Source of the DNA: Ceratothoa steindachneri
Lineage: Eukaryota > Arthropoda > Malacostraca > Isopoda > Cymothoidae
Length of the DNA: 64,000 bases
Assembly: GCA_963969495.1 (NCBI GenBank)
Contig: OZ018333.1
Coordinates: forward strand, 15,407,239 to 15,471,238
Direction: 5' to 3'
Below are positions 32,495 to 44,146 of this stretch, one piece after another (within the stretch, counting starts at the first letter, position 1; every line of letters begins with the position of its first letter). Under the pieces are notes generated by a model. That model ran no database searches. It saw nothing but the letters and a program-made list of their open reading frames with translations, and had not been told where the DNA came from. A program made the translations under genes and the position numbers.

Positions 32495-32911
32495 GGGAAT
32501 TCTTCGCAGATTTGTTCGAACTAGTTTCTTCTTCCTTCCTAGCGGAAAGAGGACATCGCATGAATCTGCATCAGATGCTAAATTTGAAACGTTATGGACC
32601 ACATGTCGACGCTAAATACTTGTTTCACTATCAAGTAGTCTCGCACCACCTCCATCGCTTGTGGTCTTCGTCAGACAACGGTTAGAAATGCTATTTTCGG
32701 CGTAATTGTGGCTCTCTGCCCATCCTCTGTCCTTTGCAGTAAATGGTATTATTTAACGTTTTCTTTTCCTCTCGGTTATATCACAAATCGAGCAATAGCA
32801 ACCGACTCATAGGCATAGGAGTCGGTTCCATTTGCACGGTGGTTCTAATTCTTAAATTTGACAACTCGCGCTTGTTGTGAGCATTCGTTCCCGGAACGCT
32901 ATAGGCTCCAC
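32495..32911. other. 3' flank of zinc-finger gene
   Basis: Probable 3' UTR and flank. No clear AATAAA close to the stop codon was noted. No other gene is visible. Confidence 0.45.
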
Positions 32912-33048
32912 TTAACCCCCCCTTGAAGGACCTTCCCCCGAAAAGCTCAGGTCATTGCCCAGGGTGACTAAAAATGAAAGTTAACCCCCCCCTTGAAGGA
33001 CCCCCCCGAAAATCTCAGGTCATTGCCCAGGGTGACTAAAAATGAAAG
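32912..33048 (+). repeat. Two-unit tandem repeat, 69 and 68 bp
   Basis: Units 32912-32980 and 32981-33048 share TTAACCCCCCCTTGAAGGA, then CTCAGGTCATTGCCCAGGGT, then GACTAAAAATGAAAG. They differ mainly in the length of the C runs and by a three-base indel. Confidence 0.93.
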
Positions 33049-33476
33049 AAAGTGACGTATTTGTCACATTAAAAGTTTGGAAAAGATTGATAAAATTGGA
33101 GTGTTAAGATCTATAGTAGGGTTAATCGATTGGGGGCTCAGAACCAGAAGAGCGCTTATCTCTCCTGCCCCTCATTCCCCTTCTTTCTGCCGGGTGACCA
33201 TGTCCTGTGTTTCATCCTCACAAGTTGATCACGGTCTGACCCTCGCTTCTCTTTTGGATTTGTTTATGAACTCTTCGGACCTGTCGAAAGGGACGCCTAC
33301 GCGGCATCTTCTATCTCAGCCTCAAACGTAAATTTCCGCCGTAACTGAAATCGCCCTCGCAATATTGCTTATTCATCTAATGCTCATTTGCACTCACAGT
33401 CGTCAAAACCATATAGTAGATCTAATTAATATCCTACCTTTCCTTTTGGTTTCGTTATATCTCTACGCCCTCCATA
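33049..33476 (+). other. Possible old LINE linker fragment
   Basis: An open frame at 33077-33331 is followed by GACGCCTACGCGGCATCTTC and CGCC-rich codons. They resemble the Arg-rich linker between endonuclease and reverse transcriptase, and part of F1 near 34020-34140. The match is weak and the boundaries are unknown. Confidence 0.3.
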
Positions 33477-36183
33477 CCCTGTAAAGGGTACGGCGATTTG
33501 GCTGCCGTGCTAACGGGACTCTGCGCCCCCTCCGTCCCCAGCTTAGCTTCTTATTTCTGACACCCTGTCTCCTTTCCCATAACCTCTCGCAGGGTAGATG
33601 GCGACCAGCTTTCTCACCCAACCATCCCGGATCCGGGGGTGGGCAATGCCCCCTCACTTTTGAGCTCGGATATGGGGGTGGGTTTTTAACAACCTGTTCA
33701 CCCCCACCCTCATCTTCCTCGCATCTCATTTCTTTATTTCCGCAGACTATTACTTTTACCCCGAGACCAAGGTCGAGCCGCCATGCTGATGGGTTGCCTG
33801 GACACGGGTGGAGGTGTGGCCTCAAAACGCACCAGCCGGTTTTGCCGCCCTTATATTCACCCCTCTCAGAGCCGGCTACTACGTAGGCTGAGTAGCGTTT
33901 TCCTCCCACGATAATATAAGTGTCCCCATGTCCATCAATGAAAGCTTTAAAAAAACTCTTGGTCACCCGACTCTTGCTTCCCCACTGGATACGGTCAGAC
34001 TTCTCTTTGGACTAGGCGAGATCAAGGCCTACGCGATAGCCTCTATATCTCCCTCAAACAGAAATCGTCGCCTCACAATATCAACTAACATTCTAGTGCT
34101 CAACACCACCTCAACCTTCGCCGAAAACCGACGACAAACCTACATAGTATCCTAGCTCCCTCCGCTTGGTCTCTATGTATCTTTACGTGTTCCAGAAGAA
34201 CAAAACTTATATGGTTTACACACGTACCACGCCTTAAAAGAAATGTTTCGTAAATCCGCCCCTGACTTCTCAATTGCTCACTCACACGCATGCTTAACTT
34301 GCAATCTCTCGGCCAGTGATAAGAACTTATTTAATGTCAGGACTTGCACCGTCCTAGTGGATAACTTCCAAGGACCTGTCTCCACAGACTAATTTATCGC
34401 TTCTGTCGATCAAAGAAGTCTTCTCCGACCAACAACATAATGTTGAGTGAGTCAGTATTTTTGAAATGCCATCTTCTCGTTCTTCCACTCCATTCAGGGT
34501 TGCCAAGATAACTCTAAAACAACAAACGCTGCCAATGTTTATAAAATTTGCAGGAACACCTATACGAGTTCAAGAAGAACTCTCCATCCCACTCCATTGC
34601 CGTAACTGCAGCAGATTCGCCCACTCTGCAAAATATTGTAAGAGCACTGGGAATCCGTGCTTTCGATGTGGACAATTGGGACACAATGCCCCAGATTGCA
34701 TAGAATAGACTCACTGCTTCAACTGTGGTGGTCCATATTATGCCCACCACACGAACTGGCTTCACTACCTCTACCTCTATACGATCCGGTATCTAGACGG
34801 CAAGCAAATCTAGACATGCGTGAAGAAGACATCACACTGTCAACACCCACCTTTTCCGCTGTGACGAATGGTACTCTTAGCATTCACTCACTCTACCCAC
34901 GTCTAGTAAATTAGCGCTCAGAACTAACCACCTGACACCAGCCTCTCTATCTCCAACGGTCGCCCCTCTCTTGAAACAACGCACTAAGGAAACTTTGCCA
35001 ACACACCCAGCTACTCCTTCGCAACAAAGTGAAACAATAGAAGAAGCAATATCGCTTCCCAATCTTAATGGAACACAACCCATCTCTTCCCGTCGAAGAG
35101 TGCCACTCTCGCCCGAAGTACATGTGATTCACCAATCTTCCAAGATACGAGTCCTTCCCTAATCGCCGGAAGAAACATCGAAGAGGCAGAGATGGAACTC
35201 AATCACTTCCCTTCCCCTTATATGTATCAAATCATGAAGCCACCCATGTACCACCTACAACTAAATCCTCAACAATCCCGCACGAGGATGAACTTATCGA
35301 TCGTCTACCTAGCCAGGTGATTGCCTCTACTAAGGGCCTGATGGCTGTGGAAGTTGTTTTTTGTCTCGAGTAAGCCGCTGACCGGTCCCTCTCCGCAGAT
35401 AATCACTACCTAATGTCGCCCACGAAAGTGAATCCCTTAGTCCCCCGCGGGCCAATTGTGAGGGAGGTGGAGGTTTCAAGCGCTCTCTCTCCGATTCCTC
35501 CTCTTAGAACCCCTGCAACTACAATCTCACCAGAATCGAGGTTCCCCCCCCCCCTTCGCCTGAGTAATGAGGTCTTCAGAAAAAACGTGGTTTTACGACA
35601 TTAAATCTTATACCTTGTATAGCTCCTCGCAAAGCAGACTCCGACAAAATATCTTCACCTGACGAGAAAGATCTTGTAGACCTCTCGCTCGCTAAACTAC
35701 ATGGAATCGGTACACCGGTTTTTCCTCACTGTTCCGATAACAGCACTTGGATATCACCATGCTTAAATAAAACCCCCGAGACCGCCCGAACTACTGACGT
35801 CATGTGATTAGCTGGTCGACTCACCATCTTGCCTTATTAGTCTCGTACCACCTAACCGCACCTCCCTGATTACAGCATGATTTGCCTCCGGGTTGTATAG
35901 CTGCCAATATAGCATCTTAGATTCCGAAACCTCCTCTCCAGATTCTTCCCAGCCCACCAAGAAAACTACCCCTTAAACCCATTAACCCACGCTCCTCATG
36001 TACCTACAGATAATGTATTGTCCCCTCTCTTGAGCACGCCAGGACCAAAACGGATGAACCATACTCCCGCCTCTTTGCCTAACCCGAACTTTAACGTTCC
36101 AACATCTTCAACCTTCTGTCTAACATTGAATATCCGCGAAGTTCGGGTCACTTATGACTGGCTGCAGGACTTCTTAAAACAGT
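33477..36183 (+). mobile_element. I-like LINE F1, 5' half
   Basis: The 5' end CCCTGTAAAGGGTACGGCGA at 33476-33495 matches the conserved A/F 5' block. A 5' UTR, an ATG at about 33928 (MSINESFKK, compare MPNDEFKKK in A3), and a gag-like ORF1 with knuckles follow. At 36173-36183 the sequence CTTAAAACAGT is the target duplication of F2. The same element continues at 42110. Heavily mutated. Confidence 0.85.
33928..36180 (+). pseudogene. F1 ORF1 (gag-like) and start of endonuclease, decayed
   Basis: The clearest part is 34466-34708: the pre-knuckle segment (ITLKQQTLPMFIKFAGTPIR) and two CCHC knuckles, CRNCSRFAHSAKYC and CFRCGQLGHNAPDC. A third, CFNCGGPYYAHH, lies just past a stop. Between 34780 and 36100 only short frames survive. 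Near 36120-36170 the reading NIREVRVTYDWLQDFLKQ corresponds to the start of ORF2. Not functional. Confidence 0.7.
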
Positions 36184-36660
36184 CTCCGTAAGGGTCACGG
36201 CGTTTGCTCTCTTGCCCGCCGTGCTGACGGGACTCAGCGCCAAGTCCGGCTCCTCCAGCTTGGCATTCTTTTTCTTCCGCTAACCCTTACTTCGTCTTCT
36301 GTACTAGTTTTCTTTCACCCTGCATTGTCCTTCCATCTACTTATGTTTGGCGATCTCGGTGTATCAGAGCTGTCCGTCAGAGGGTGCGACCCCATGGCTG
36401 GGGCCTGCCTGTGTTGGTTGGGGTGGTCTTGCGGGGGTCAACGTTTTCCCAACCGGTAAATTTCCGAGGTTGGCCGGCCATTTTTAAAACGATGGTTGGG
36501 TCAGGGGTCGACGGGCTTATCCTCCTGGTTAGGCCGGCGCTCCGAGTAGGTGCCGCGACGGTAGACAGTGACTGCGTTGTACGAATTCGCACACCCTTTT
36601 ACACTTTACTTTATAAATCTCTTGTTAGATCCTAATTTGGATTCGCCTCGTTTTCTGGTG

Positions 36661-36789
36661 ATGAATTCCAGTTCCGGGTCTCCGCCTTCTAAATTAGAAG
36701 TGTTTGATTTGAATAATGAGTTTGCGGAAGGAACAGGGTCAGAGGGTGAGCATGAACAGGGTCAGAAGGAGAAGAAGGAACAAGGGTAG
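36661..36789 (+). pseudogene. F2 ORF1, N-terminal codons in normal orientation
   Basis: ATG at 36661 opens MNSSSGSPPSKLEVFDLNNE and an acidic Glu/Gly-rich stretch that stops at 36787-36789. The rest of ORF1 lies inverted immediately after. The start position relative to the 5' block matches A3 and F1. Confidence 0.7.
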
Positions 36790-36794
36790 CAGGC

Positions 36795-37985
36795 ATGGAA
36801 GACTGAATAAAGGTAAGGAGAAGGAAGACGGAACCGGGTAATTCTCGGTGAGGCCAACTGGGGAGGGGAAGGTATCAAAACGGACGACGTCCTAACAAAC
36901 GATTCGAGGACCAAACGAGCCTTAATAGAGGCAGCGCTCTTGGACTCCGAACGGGGTAGGGAGGAACCCTTGCGTTTGCGCTGAGGCAAAGGAACGGATG
37001 GAACTTCGTGGGCAGAGGCCTGGGGGAACTGCCAGAAATCCTCCAGCATCTCATCTCGGTTGGTTTCACGGTCTGCGATAGAGGGAAGAGCATAAGAAGA
37101 GACCAAAGACAAAGCAGAGGGCGCAACGGAGGAACCGAAGGCAAAGGAGAGGGACCGCGGAGAGAAAACAAAGGAGTGGGACGTCCGGGAGTCGCATGGC
37201 GGGAACCCCCCGATCGGAGGACGTCAGGGAAGAGTCGGCCCGGGGGTCGAGCTGCCCCCGAATGCTACGATGGGCCTCACGGAAGTCAGGTCTGAGCGAC
37301 TCCCAAAGACCAAGGATCTCTTCCTCAAAAAAGGAATACGGGACAAGAACGCTAAGCCGCACTATGGAAACCCCCCACAAATAGCGCATTATTCATGATT
37401 CCTACAAGAGAATCCATGGTATGCCAACGCACAGGCCACACAGCGACGAGCCTGCCTACAATTGCTGCTCATATGACCAAAGCGGTGGTAATTAAAACAA
37501 CGTCTGAGGAGCTCGACATAACGGGACACGAATATAACCAGTACGAACAAACTAGGGCAGATCCTGACTCTCAAAGGTAACGATGAGCGTACTCGTAGGA
37601 ACCTTAGCGGGACCAATAGACTTGGACACCCTATAAACGTCCGTAGCACTCAGGGACGAAAGTTTATCCATTAGTTTCGAGACATCATATTACAGTAATT
37701 CGTTGGAGCGAATCACTACCTTAACAAAATTAAGGCCAGGGTGGGGCACAACCGAAACCGGGACCTCCGAAATGTAGGACAAATCTCGCACGGCGACACA
37801 ATCCTCTCGTGAAGATACCTCAAGCACTAAATCGCCACTACCACGGGACCACATACGGCGATTTTGTTCCTTCATCGCCCTCTGATCCTGTTCTTTCCTC
37901 TCCATCTGGCCCAATTCCCTCCATAACCTCTGACCCTGTTCCCTTCTCACTATCTGTCTATGTTCTGCCTTCTGTTCCATCTTCT
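36795..37985 (-). pseudogene. F2 ORF1, middle and C-terminal part, inverted
   Basis: Read on the minus strand, the order is MWSRGSGDLVLEVSS (about 37855), VSVVPHPGLNFVK and SNELL (about 37690-37770), VPTSTLIVTFESQDLP (about 37590), the knuckles CFNYHRFGHMSSNC and CVACALAYHGFSC (about 37520-37390), then FEEEILGLWESLRPDFREAH (about 37330-37270). This equals the ORF1 order in LINE G (48160-48780) but in reverse to F2's own 5' UTR and ORF2. The first knuckle has Tyr in place of its second Cys. Frameshifts are present. Confidence 0.85.
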
Positions 37986-38129
37986 TCTCATCTTAGTTCT
38001 CTTCCGTCTCTCTCTCTCATCGCGATTTGTCCAATGCCCCTCTGGGTCTTCTAGTCGTCGTGAACTTTCGAAGGTTTCTGTCACTAGAATCCCGACATTG
38101 GTGTTGAGACGACAGTAATATCTGTCATC

Positions 38130-41100
38130 CTACACTCGAATTGTCGAGGGGTTCTCCCCAAGTGGGAGGAACTCCAGCTCTTGCTTTATAGCGTTAAGGC
38201 TTTAGTGGTAGGTACGTTTGCAAGAAAATATGCTTGGGACACACTCCTTCCTGGTACTATCGCACTTACAGGTGTTAAATTACATCCCCCTTCCCGCCAG
38301 GGATGTGTCCCATAGTGGTGCTTCTCTTTTAATTTCTTCTTCACTATCCTCTGCGCCACTTCCCCTCCGTACTACCTTGCAGGCTGTTGCTGCGAGGGTT
38401 TTTACTTCCAAGCATTTAACTATTTGTTCTGTATACATCCCCCCGGATTTTAGTTTGAGTCGGTCTGACCTTTTAGAGTTTACAAGTCAGTTAGTTACCT
38501 ACTCCGTTTTTATTACTCGGTAATTTTAATGCTCGCCACCTGTGAGAATCTCTCCTTCTGCAAAGATATTAATTCCCGGGGCGGAGTAGTTGAGTCCTTC
38601 TTATTATCTTATTCCCTTTGTCTTATAAATTCCGGCGATTTTACTTCTTACTATGTTTAAACGGATTATTTTATTGCTGTAGACTTGTCCATATGTTCAC
38701 CCGACTGTTAACTTAATTTCAGGTGGTCGACTCGAGACGACCTTTCCGATATTAATCGCTTCCTGGTCCGTGCCTTTCCCTCCCTTCTCGTTGGGTTCTG
38801 GGATGCTTCTTTTATTGATGCCTCCCGGGTTTCCTTCGATACCGTAGATTCAGCGGTCTCATATTTTCGAAGCTGCTGAGCGCTTTGTTCCGCGTAGGTG
38901 CCTGTTGCGGGGCGCTCCACCGTTCCCTGGTGGTCGAGGGATTGCGCGTAGGCTATTTCTGCCTGTCAGCTGGCCCATTCCGTTTTTGGCGGAACCTGAT
39001 ATAGTCGATCGGAACCGGACTCTTGCCATTCACCAGAGGACCTTCCGTCGTGCCCGCCTTGAGTCTTAGCGCTGGTACGTATCTTCCATCTCTTTGTCCA
39101 CGTGATTGAGTCGTATTTAAAAGTGGGTCAGTAAGATCCGTGGTCGCTAGGCTGGTCATGCCATCCCCACTCTGGATATCGGAGCCTCGCTTGTGTCCGA
39201 TGGTCAGTTGGTCAGCGAAACTCTGGCTGACAATTTTGCTTCGGTGAGTATCGCTCGTATCTATCCTCGACGATTTCTCGATCATAAGGCGGCTATAGAG
39301 TTTTGCCTTTTAGATTTAACCACGTCTGCTACTACTCTTATAATGCTCTGTTTTCTCTCTATGAGTTGCGGGATGCTTTGTCTCACTGTGGCTCCACTTC
39401 TCCCGCTGATAATTGCATCCACTACGACTTTCTCCATCGTCTCCATCCCTACTCTGAGTTATTTTGGGTTGATCTTTACAACCTGCATTGGGTCAAAGGG
39501 TCTATCCGTCCTCCTGGCTTGTGGGGGTTGGTCTACCCTTTCTCAAGCCCGGTAGGAACGGTTTGTACCCCAGTCACTAACTCCCAATTGCTCGTACGAG
39601 CTGCCTCAGTAAGTTATTGGAGAGGAAGGCTCAATTTAGCCTCACTTGGTTTTTGGAGTACAACTCTCTTCTCTCTCCATTTCCGTGCGGTTTTCGCAGC
39701 GGCTGTAGTACTCTTGACCAACTCATCCTTTTGAAAGACTCCCTTTTTAGAGGCTTTTTTCTCCAGGCATCAGGTGTTAGCAGTGTTCTTCGACATTCAG
39801 AAGGCCTACGATACGACATGGAGATATGGTGTTTTACGTGAGTTAGATGATTAGGGTTGAGGGGCCTTTTTGTGGGTTTTTATTCAAGAATTTTATCGTT
39901 CCGTAATTTTAAGGTCCGTATTTGGAATGCTTTTTCAGGCTTTTGGATTCAAAAGGAGAGTGTTTCCCGGGGGGGGGGGGGAATTTAAGTGTGACATGTT
40001 TCGCTGATGTCATTAATAGTCTGGTGTCCCCTCTACCGGAGGGGGCTTTGGCTTCTCTCTGCGTGGATGACTTGGCGTTGTTTTGTTCATCTCCCCGCTT
40101 GCCTTCTGCTGCCCGTCGATTACAGCTGGGAATTGATGCCGTGTTCGGTTGTGCTGTCTCCAAGGGTTTCCGTTTTAGGTCACTAAAACGAGGGCCATGC
40201 ATTTTTATCGAGGTCGTGTTGTTCTTGCCCCCCCCCTTTCCCTCCCATCCCATCCCCTCTTCTGGGACGGCACGCCGAGTAAGTATGTCCCCATTTATAA
40301 ATTCTTGGGTTTAACGCTTGATAGCAAGCTCATTTGGGTGTCCCATTTACGTCGCTTGATGGTTTCCTGTTTGAAGGATATGATTTGCTTAGGGTTTTAT
40401 CCCACACCACTTGGGGTAGTGTTAGGCACACCTTGTGGTCGCCTTATTCGGCGCTGGTTCAATCCTGGCTAGACTACAGTTGCCAGGTGTACTCTTCAGC
40501 TTCTCTTTCAGTCTTGAAGTTAATTGACTCTGTTCGTTCGCTTGAGGCCCTTTCTTAGTAGTAGAGACTTTTGCACCTAGCCTATCTTCAGACTCTTTGT
40601 TGCGGGTAGTGTGCTTCCCTTGCGATATCACCAGCTGCAGGCCTGTCTGCGATTGCTGTTTCGTGTTCAGCAGTACCCTTCATCCCTAGTCCATGAGTGC
40701 CTTTTTGTCCCGTCCTCTTCGGCATCTTTTGATCGGCGACCATCTTTATCCCGGCCTCTGGGGCTCAGGGTTGGGGACCATCTCGCCTTCCTGGGTGTTT
40801 CGAGGTGTTGACCCTCCCGTTCCTGCCGTCTCCGTGTTGGAGCGTTTTTCTTCCTGAGGTCTGAATTGCTTTTAGACATTTCGATAAAGAGTCTTTTGAC
40901 CCCTGTCTATTAAAGTACCTGTTTCTTGAACATGAGTGTTCTCATGCGCACCAGGGTTCCATTTATACTGGCGACTTGGAGTCAGACCTTAGTGTTGGGG
41001 CGGCCTCAGTGTCCTCTACGGAGTCACTTCGGTCCGCTCTCCTTCCTATAGCATCGTTTTTACCACAGAGTTGACGGCAATTCTTTGGGCTTTTAATTGG

Positions 41101-41785
41101 ATTTTATCCTTCAATTCTCCGGATTTTATTGTATTTAGCGATTTTCGGCCTGCTTCGGAGGCGGTTCGTTCTTTTACGAACACACACCGTTTGTTTTTAC
41201 GGATTCGTTCCTGGCTGGTTAGAAATGCCTCCCGTTACAGGGTGGTGTTTTCTTTGGCTTCGGCTTATCTTTGGGTCCTGGGCGATTAAGAGGCCGATAA
41301 GCTGTCCCGTTCGGCCGCCTTCGAGGTTCCAGATGCCGCCCCTCTTCCCTTTAGGGATTCTTACCCCATAATCAGGGCGTATATCTTTCGTTTGTGGCTG
41401 AAAGAGTGGGATTCGTTCTGCCCCCTCTCCCCCGCCCCTTCTTAGCTGTCCCTTATTAAACGCTCTGTCCATCCCTGGTCCTCTAGGACTCAGCGACTCT
41501 GGTCTTGGAAGGTTGCGAATTGGGCACACGCGACTCCCCCATGGCTATTTACTTTCGGGTGGAGGCCGAGTTTGCCCTGGTTGTTCCTTTTGTGGCGGCG
41601 AGCTGTCTGTGGCTCACATCTTAGTAGTTTGTCCCCGCCTTGCTTCTCTTCGAAATTTCTGCTTTCCTACCTTTTCTGGCGTCTACCACTCCTGCTCGAA
41701 TTTGCTTTTTTCAACAGAGTACTCCCTTCAGTTGTCCTCCCTCCTTACATTTCTATCACCAAGTGGCGTTTTATCTTTTTTATAA
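38130..41785 (+). pseudogene. F2 ORF2: endonuclease, reverse transcriptase, RNase H, C-terminal motif
   Basis: Endonuclease: LHSNCRGVLPKWEELQLLL (38136), LQENMLGTHSF, and TICSVYIPPDFSLSRSDLLE (about 38425). Reverse transcriptase pieces: YELRDALSHCG (39360), FDIQKAYDTTWRYGV (about 39795, with a frameshift), and the active site LCVDDLALFCSS (about 40060). RNase H pieces: TAILWAFNWILSF and FIVFSDFRPASEAV (41070-41160). C-terminal motif: CPGCSFCGGELSVAHILVVC (41570-41630). Stops and frame changes are frequent. Not functional. Confidence 0.85.
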
Positions 41786-42109
41786 ATTATCTTTCTATTT
41801 TTGTGTTTACGTTTATTGTTTTATCTTTTGTCTGTCGCCCTTCCGTGCGGCTGATGTATGTCATTTGTTTATTGCCTGTGCGGCCCTTGTTTTTAAAATG
41901 TGTGCTGTATGCCTGTAATTTAAGTGTGCGTCTGTGTTTATGTGCTGTTTTCTTTTAATTCTTTGCTTTTCCCATTTTTATTGAGCGTTTCCCACGCCCC
42001 TTATGACCTTTTTCGAGCGACCCCGTTTTATCAGTGCTGCCATTAAGAATCCATTAGGATTGGGTGGCTGCCACCTTGTTTTCCCTTAAACTTAAACTCT
42101 TAAAACAGT

Positions 42110-43228
42110 TTTTCCCTCAAGTGATTTTCTCAGTGAAACAAAGCTCCAAGACCCCTCTTACTTTTCTACTGCCAGCTACACCCAGGTCAGCCTTATACAA
42201 CCCAAAGTTTGTGGTAACCTCCTCCTATTCTGCACCGATATAACATTTACCACCACCACCCCTCGGCACAAACCTTAACACCGTCGAATTTACCTTCACC
42301 GTTCTACGCTCTTAACTGTGTGTTCAATATACCTCCCATCTTTCAAGCCAATCACCTTTGCCTCCTTGAGTGAATCTCCTAACTCCCGAAACCATTCCTT
42401 TTAACTGGAGGCTTTAAAAGCAATGCTGGTACGATGCCATAAATAATAGCAAAGGAGATGATGTACTATGTGTAGTCTTACAACAAGACCTACAAGTTTT
42501 CAACGACGAATTCACTACCCATTATCACCCTCAGACAGACTCCTTTACTCAAAGAGATCTATGTATGTGCTCAACTAACTTCACGCTCGATCACTTCTTC
42601 AGAGTATTTGATGATCTGTGTAGAAGTGATCATTACCCCCTGTTCCTAGATATATTCCCCCTTTCCATCATCTACCCAAGACCTTATTGGGCCTACCAGA
42701 AAGCTGACTGGAAAGCTTTTGCAACGTCGTCCTCTACCAGAACTGTGTCTAATGAAACAATAGACGGTACATTCCGCTTAAAAAAGTTTGTGGAGCTTTG
42801 TTCAGCAACAGCCCACAAACATGTTCCACTTCGCAACGCTCGACTCAAACCATCGGTCGCCTAGTGAAACAAAGAGTGTGGCACTGTTAGGCGCGAACGA
42901 AATAGGCGCCATTGCACCTTTCAACATAATCCCTGCACCCTCGTCCGTCGGACTTTCTGCCAGGCAAAACGTCACTCCTGGATTCAATATACATCCTCCA
43001 TCTCATTCCGCACCCCTCTAGCCAAGGTTTGGCGAAGAACACATAAAATCCGCGGTTCCTCAAGACCCCCCCCCCCTCCTAATCTTCCGTCATAAAAGAA
43101 ACCTAGTCAGTACTCCCCTTGACGTTGCGCAGCTAATTGTGAACACGCTCAGCTCAATCCCAAACGAACGCCTGCTTAATGAGGTATCTTGAAGAACAGG
43201 AGCTTCTCTGTGTGTCCCTCTCCCCACC
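42110..43228 (+). mobile_element. I-like LINE F1, continuation after F2
   Basis: The endonuclease reading resumes as SETKLQDPSYF (about 42138) and KVCGNLLLFCTDITFTTTTP, then with frame shifts VCSIYLPSF (about 42320). RSDHYPLFLDIFPLSI (about 42625) is the terminal Asp-His. The linker PLAKVWRRTHKIRG (about 43020-43055) and DVAQLIVNTLSSIPNE (about 43120) lead into the reverse transcriptase, which is cut off where an F3 5' block begins. Confidence 0.8.
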
Positions 43229-43340
43229 CCGTAAGACGAGCGGCGATTTGCCTTTCTGGCCGCCGTGCTGACGGAACTCAGTGGCCCGTCCATCCCCAGC
43301 TTGGTCTCTTCTCCTTCTTTCTGACATCCTGTGTTTTTAC
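43228..43340 (+). mobile_element. LINE F3, isolated 5' end fragment
   Basis: About 110 bp of the conserved A/F 5' UTR block (CCCGTAAGACGAGCGGCG, GGCCGCCGTGCTGACGG, CCCCAGCTTGGTCTC), then the similarity to F1 ends near 43340. Only the 5' end is present. That is opposite to the usual 5' truncation of LINEs, so a rearrangement or later deletion removed the rest. Confidence 0.75.
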
Positions 43341-43982
43341 CCTATATTGTATAGTTATCAATGTGATTTATCTTCGGTTAATAAATCAGCCTAGATAGCG
43401 TTTCGAAAACCATAACTATAAATTTTGTTTGATCGAAGATGTCGGCCGTTAGCTTTAGGCCTAATGCGACAGCGAAGTAAATTTTGGAATAAAGACTTTG
43501 GCTTTAAGAAAGACAATTACACAAATATAAATATATTTATAAAATTCAACGAATGTACAGAGATAAGTAGGTTAAGTAAATATGGTGAATAATATGGTGA
43601 AACAATATAGAGTAAATAATAATATAGTAATATAGAGTATAATAGAGTCTCTTTGATATAGTAAATAATATTGAGTTGTAAGTAATATAGTGTCGTAATT
43701 TAGAGTATTTTAAAGTATCTATAATGGACTGTGAATTGGGGGCTGCAATAAGAAGCAAATATAATTAGGACTTACTCTCGTATTGTCGTTTGCAAAGAAT
43801 GTGAGAGTGGAATTAACTCAGTATGATTTATTTGGAGGTAAATGAATAATTGTAGAAAGAATGGTTACAGACCTTGAGACGACAAGAGCAGCTAGACAAG
43901 TGGGCAGGTTCACGTGCTTATTTGGTCGAGCTGGGAACGTGTGTTTGTTTGTTTGTGTGTGTGTGAAATTTAAGAGTGGTTG
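43341..43982. other. AT-rich, partly repetitive; no gene
   Basis: At 43560-43720 the motif AATATAGAGTA / AATATAGTAAATAATA repeats irregularly. A GTTT/GTGT run sits near 43940-43965. No coding domain is visible. Confidence 0.5.
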
Positions 43983-43983
43983 A

Positions 43984-44016
43984 GATCAGGTTATCATTAT
44001 GACAGACGCTTTACCA

Positions 44017-44112
<96 letters not shown>

Positions 44113-44146
44113 TGGTAAAGCGTCTGTCATAATGGTTACCCTGATC
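43984..44146. repeat. Long palindrome: inverted arms around (TA)n
   Basis: The left arm (43984-44018) and the complement of the right arm (44111-44146) both read GATCAGG, then a few mismatches, then CATTATGACAGACGCTTTACC and ACT. The 92 bp between them is (TA)n, itself self-complementary. The whole 163 bp could form one hairpin or cruciform. It may be a fold-back element or an inverted duplication at a break. Confidence 0.92.

Larger units (their letters stand above)
36184..42098 (+). mobile_element. I-like LINE F2, full-length, inserted in F1
   Basis: The element is 5915 bp flanked by the 11 bp duplication CTTAAAACAGT (36173-36183 and 42099-42109). The 5' end carries the conserved block (GTAAGGGTCACGGCG, CCGCCGTGCTGACGGGACTC). 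ORF1 starts at 36661. The middle of ORF1 (about 36795-37985) is in reverse orientation. ORF2 runs 38130-41785 with many lesions. The 3' UTR has hairpins AATCC/GGATT (about 42050) and GGTGG/CCACC (about 42063) and ends in a weak A-rich tail. Confidence 0.9.

Noticed and set aside
31835..32602. A 255-codon open frame on the minus strand
   Set aside because: It is antisense to the seven zinc fingers; the 84 bp periodicity keeps the reverse frame open. No domain of its own.
33463..33966. A 167-codon minus-strand frame
   Set aside because: It is antisense to the 5' UTR of LINE F1; the + strand conserved block explains the region.
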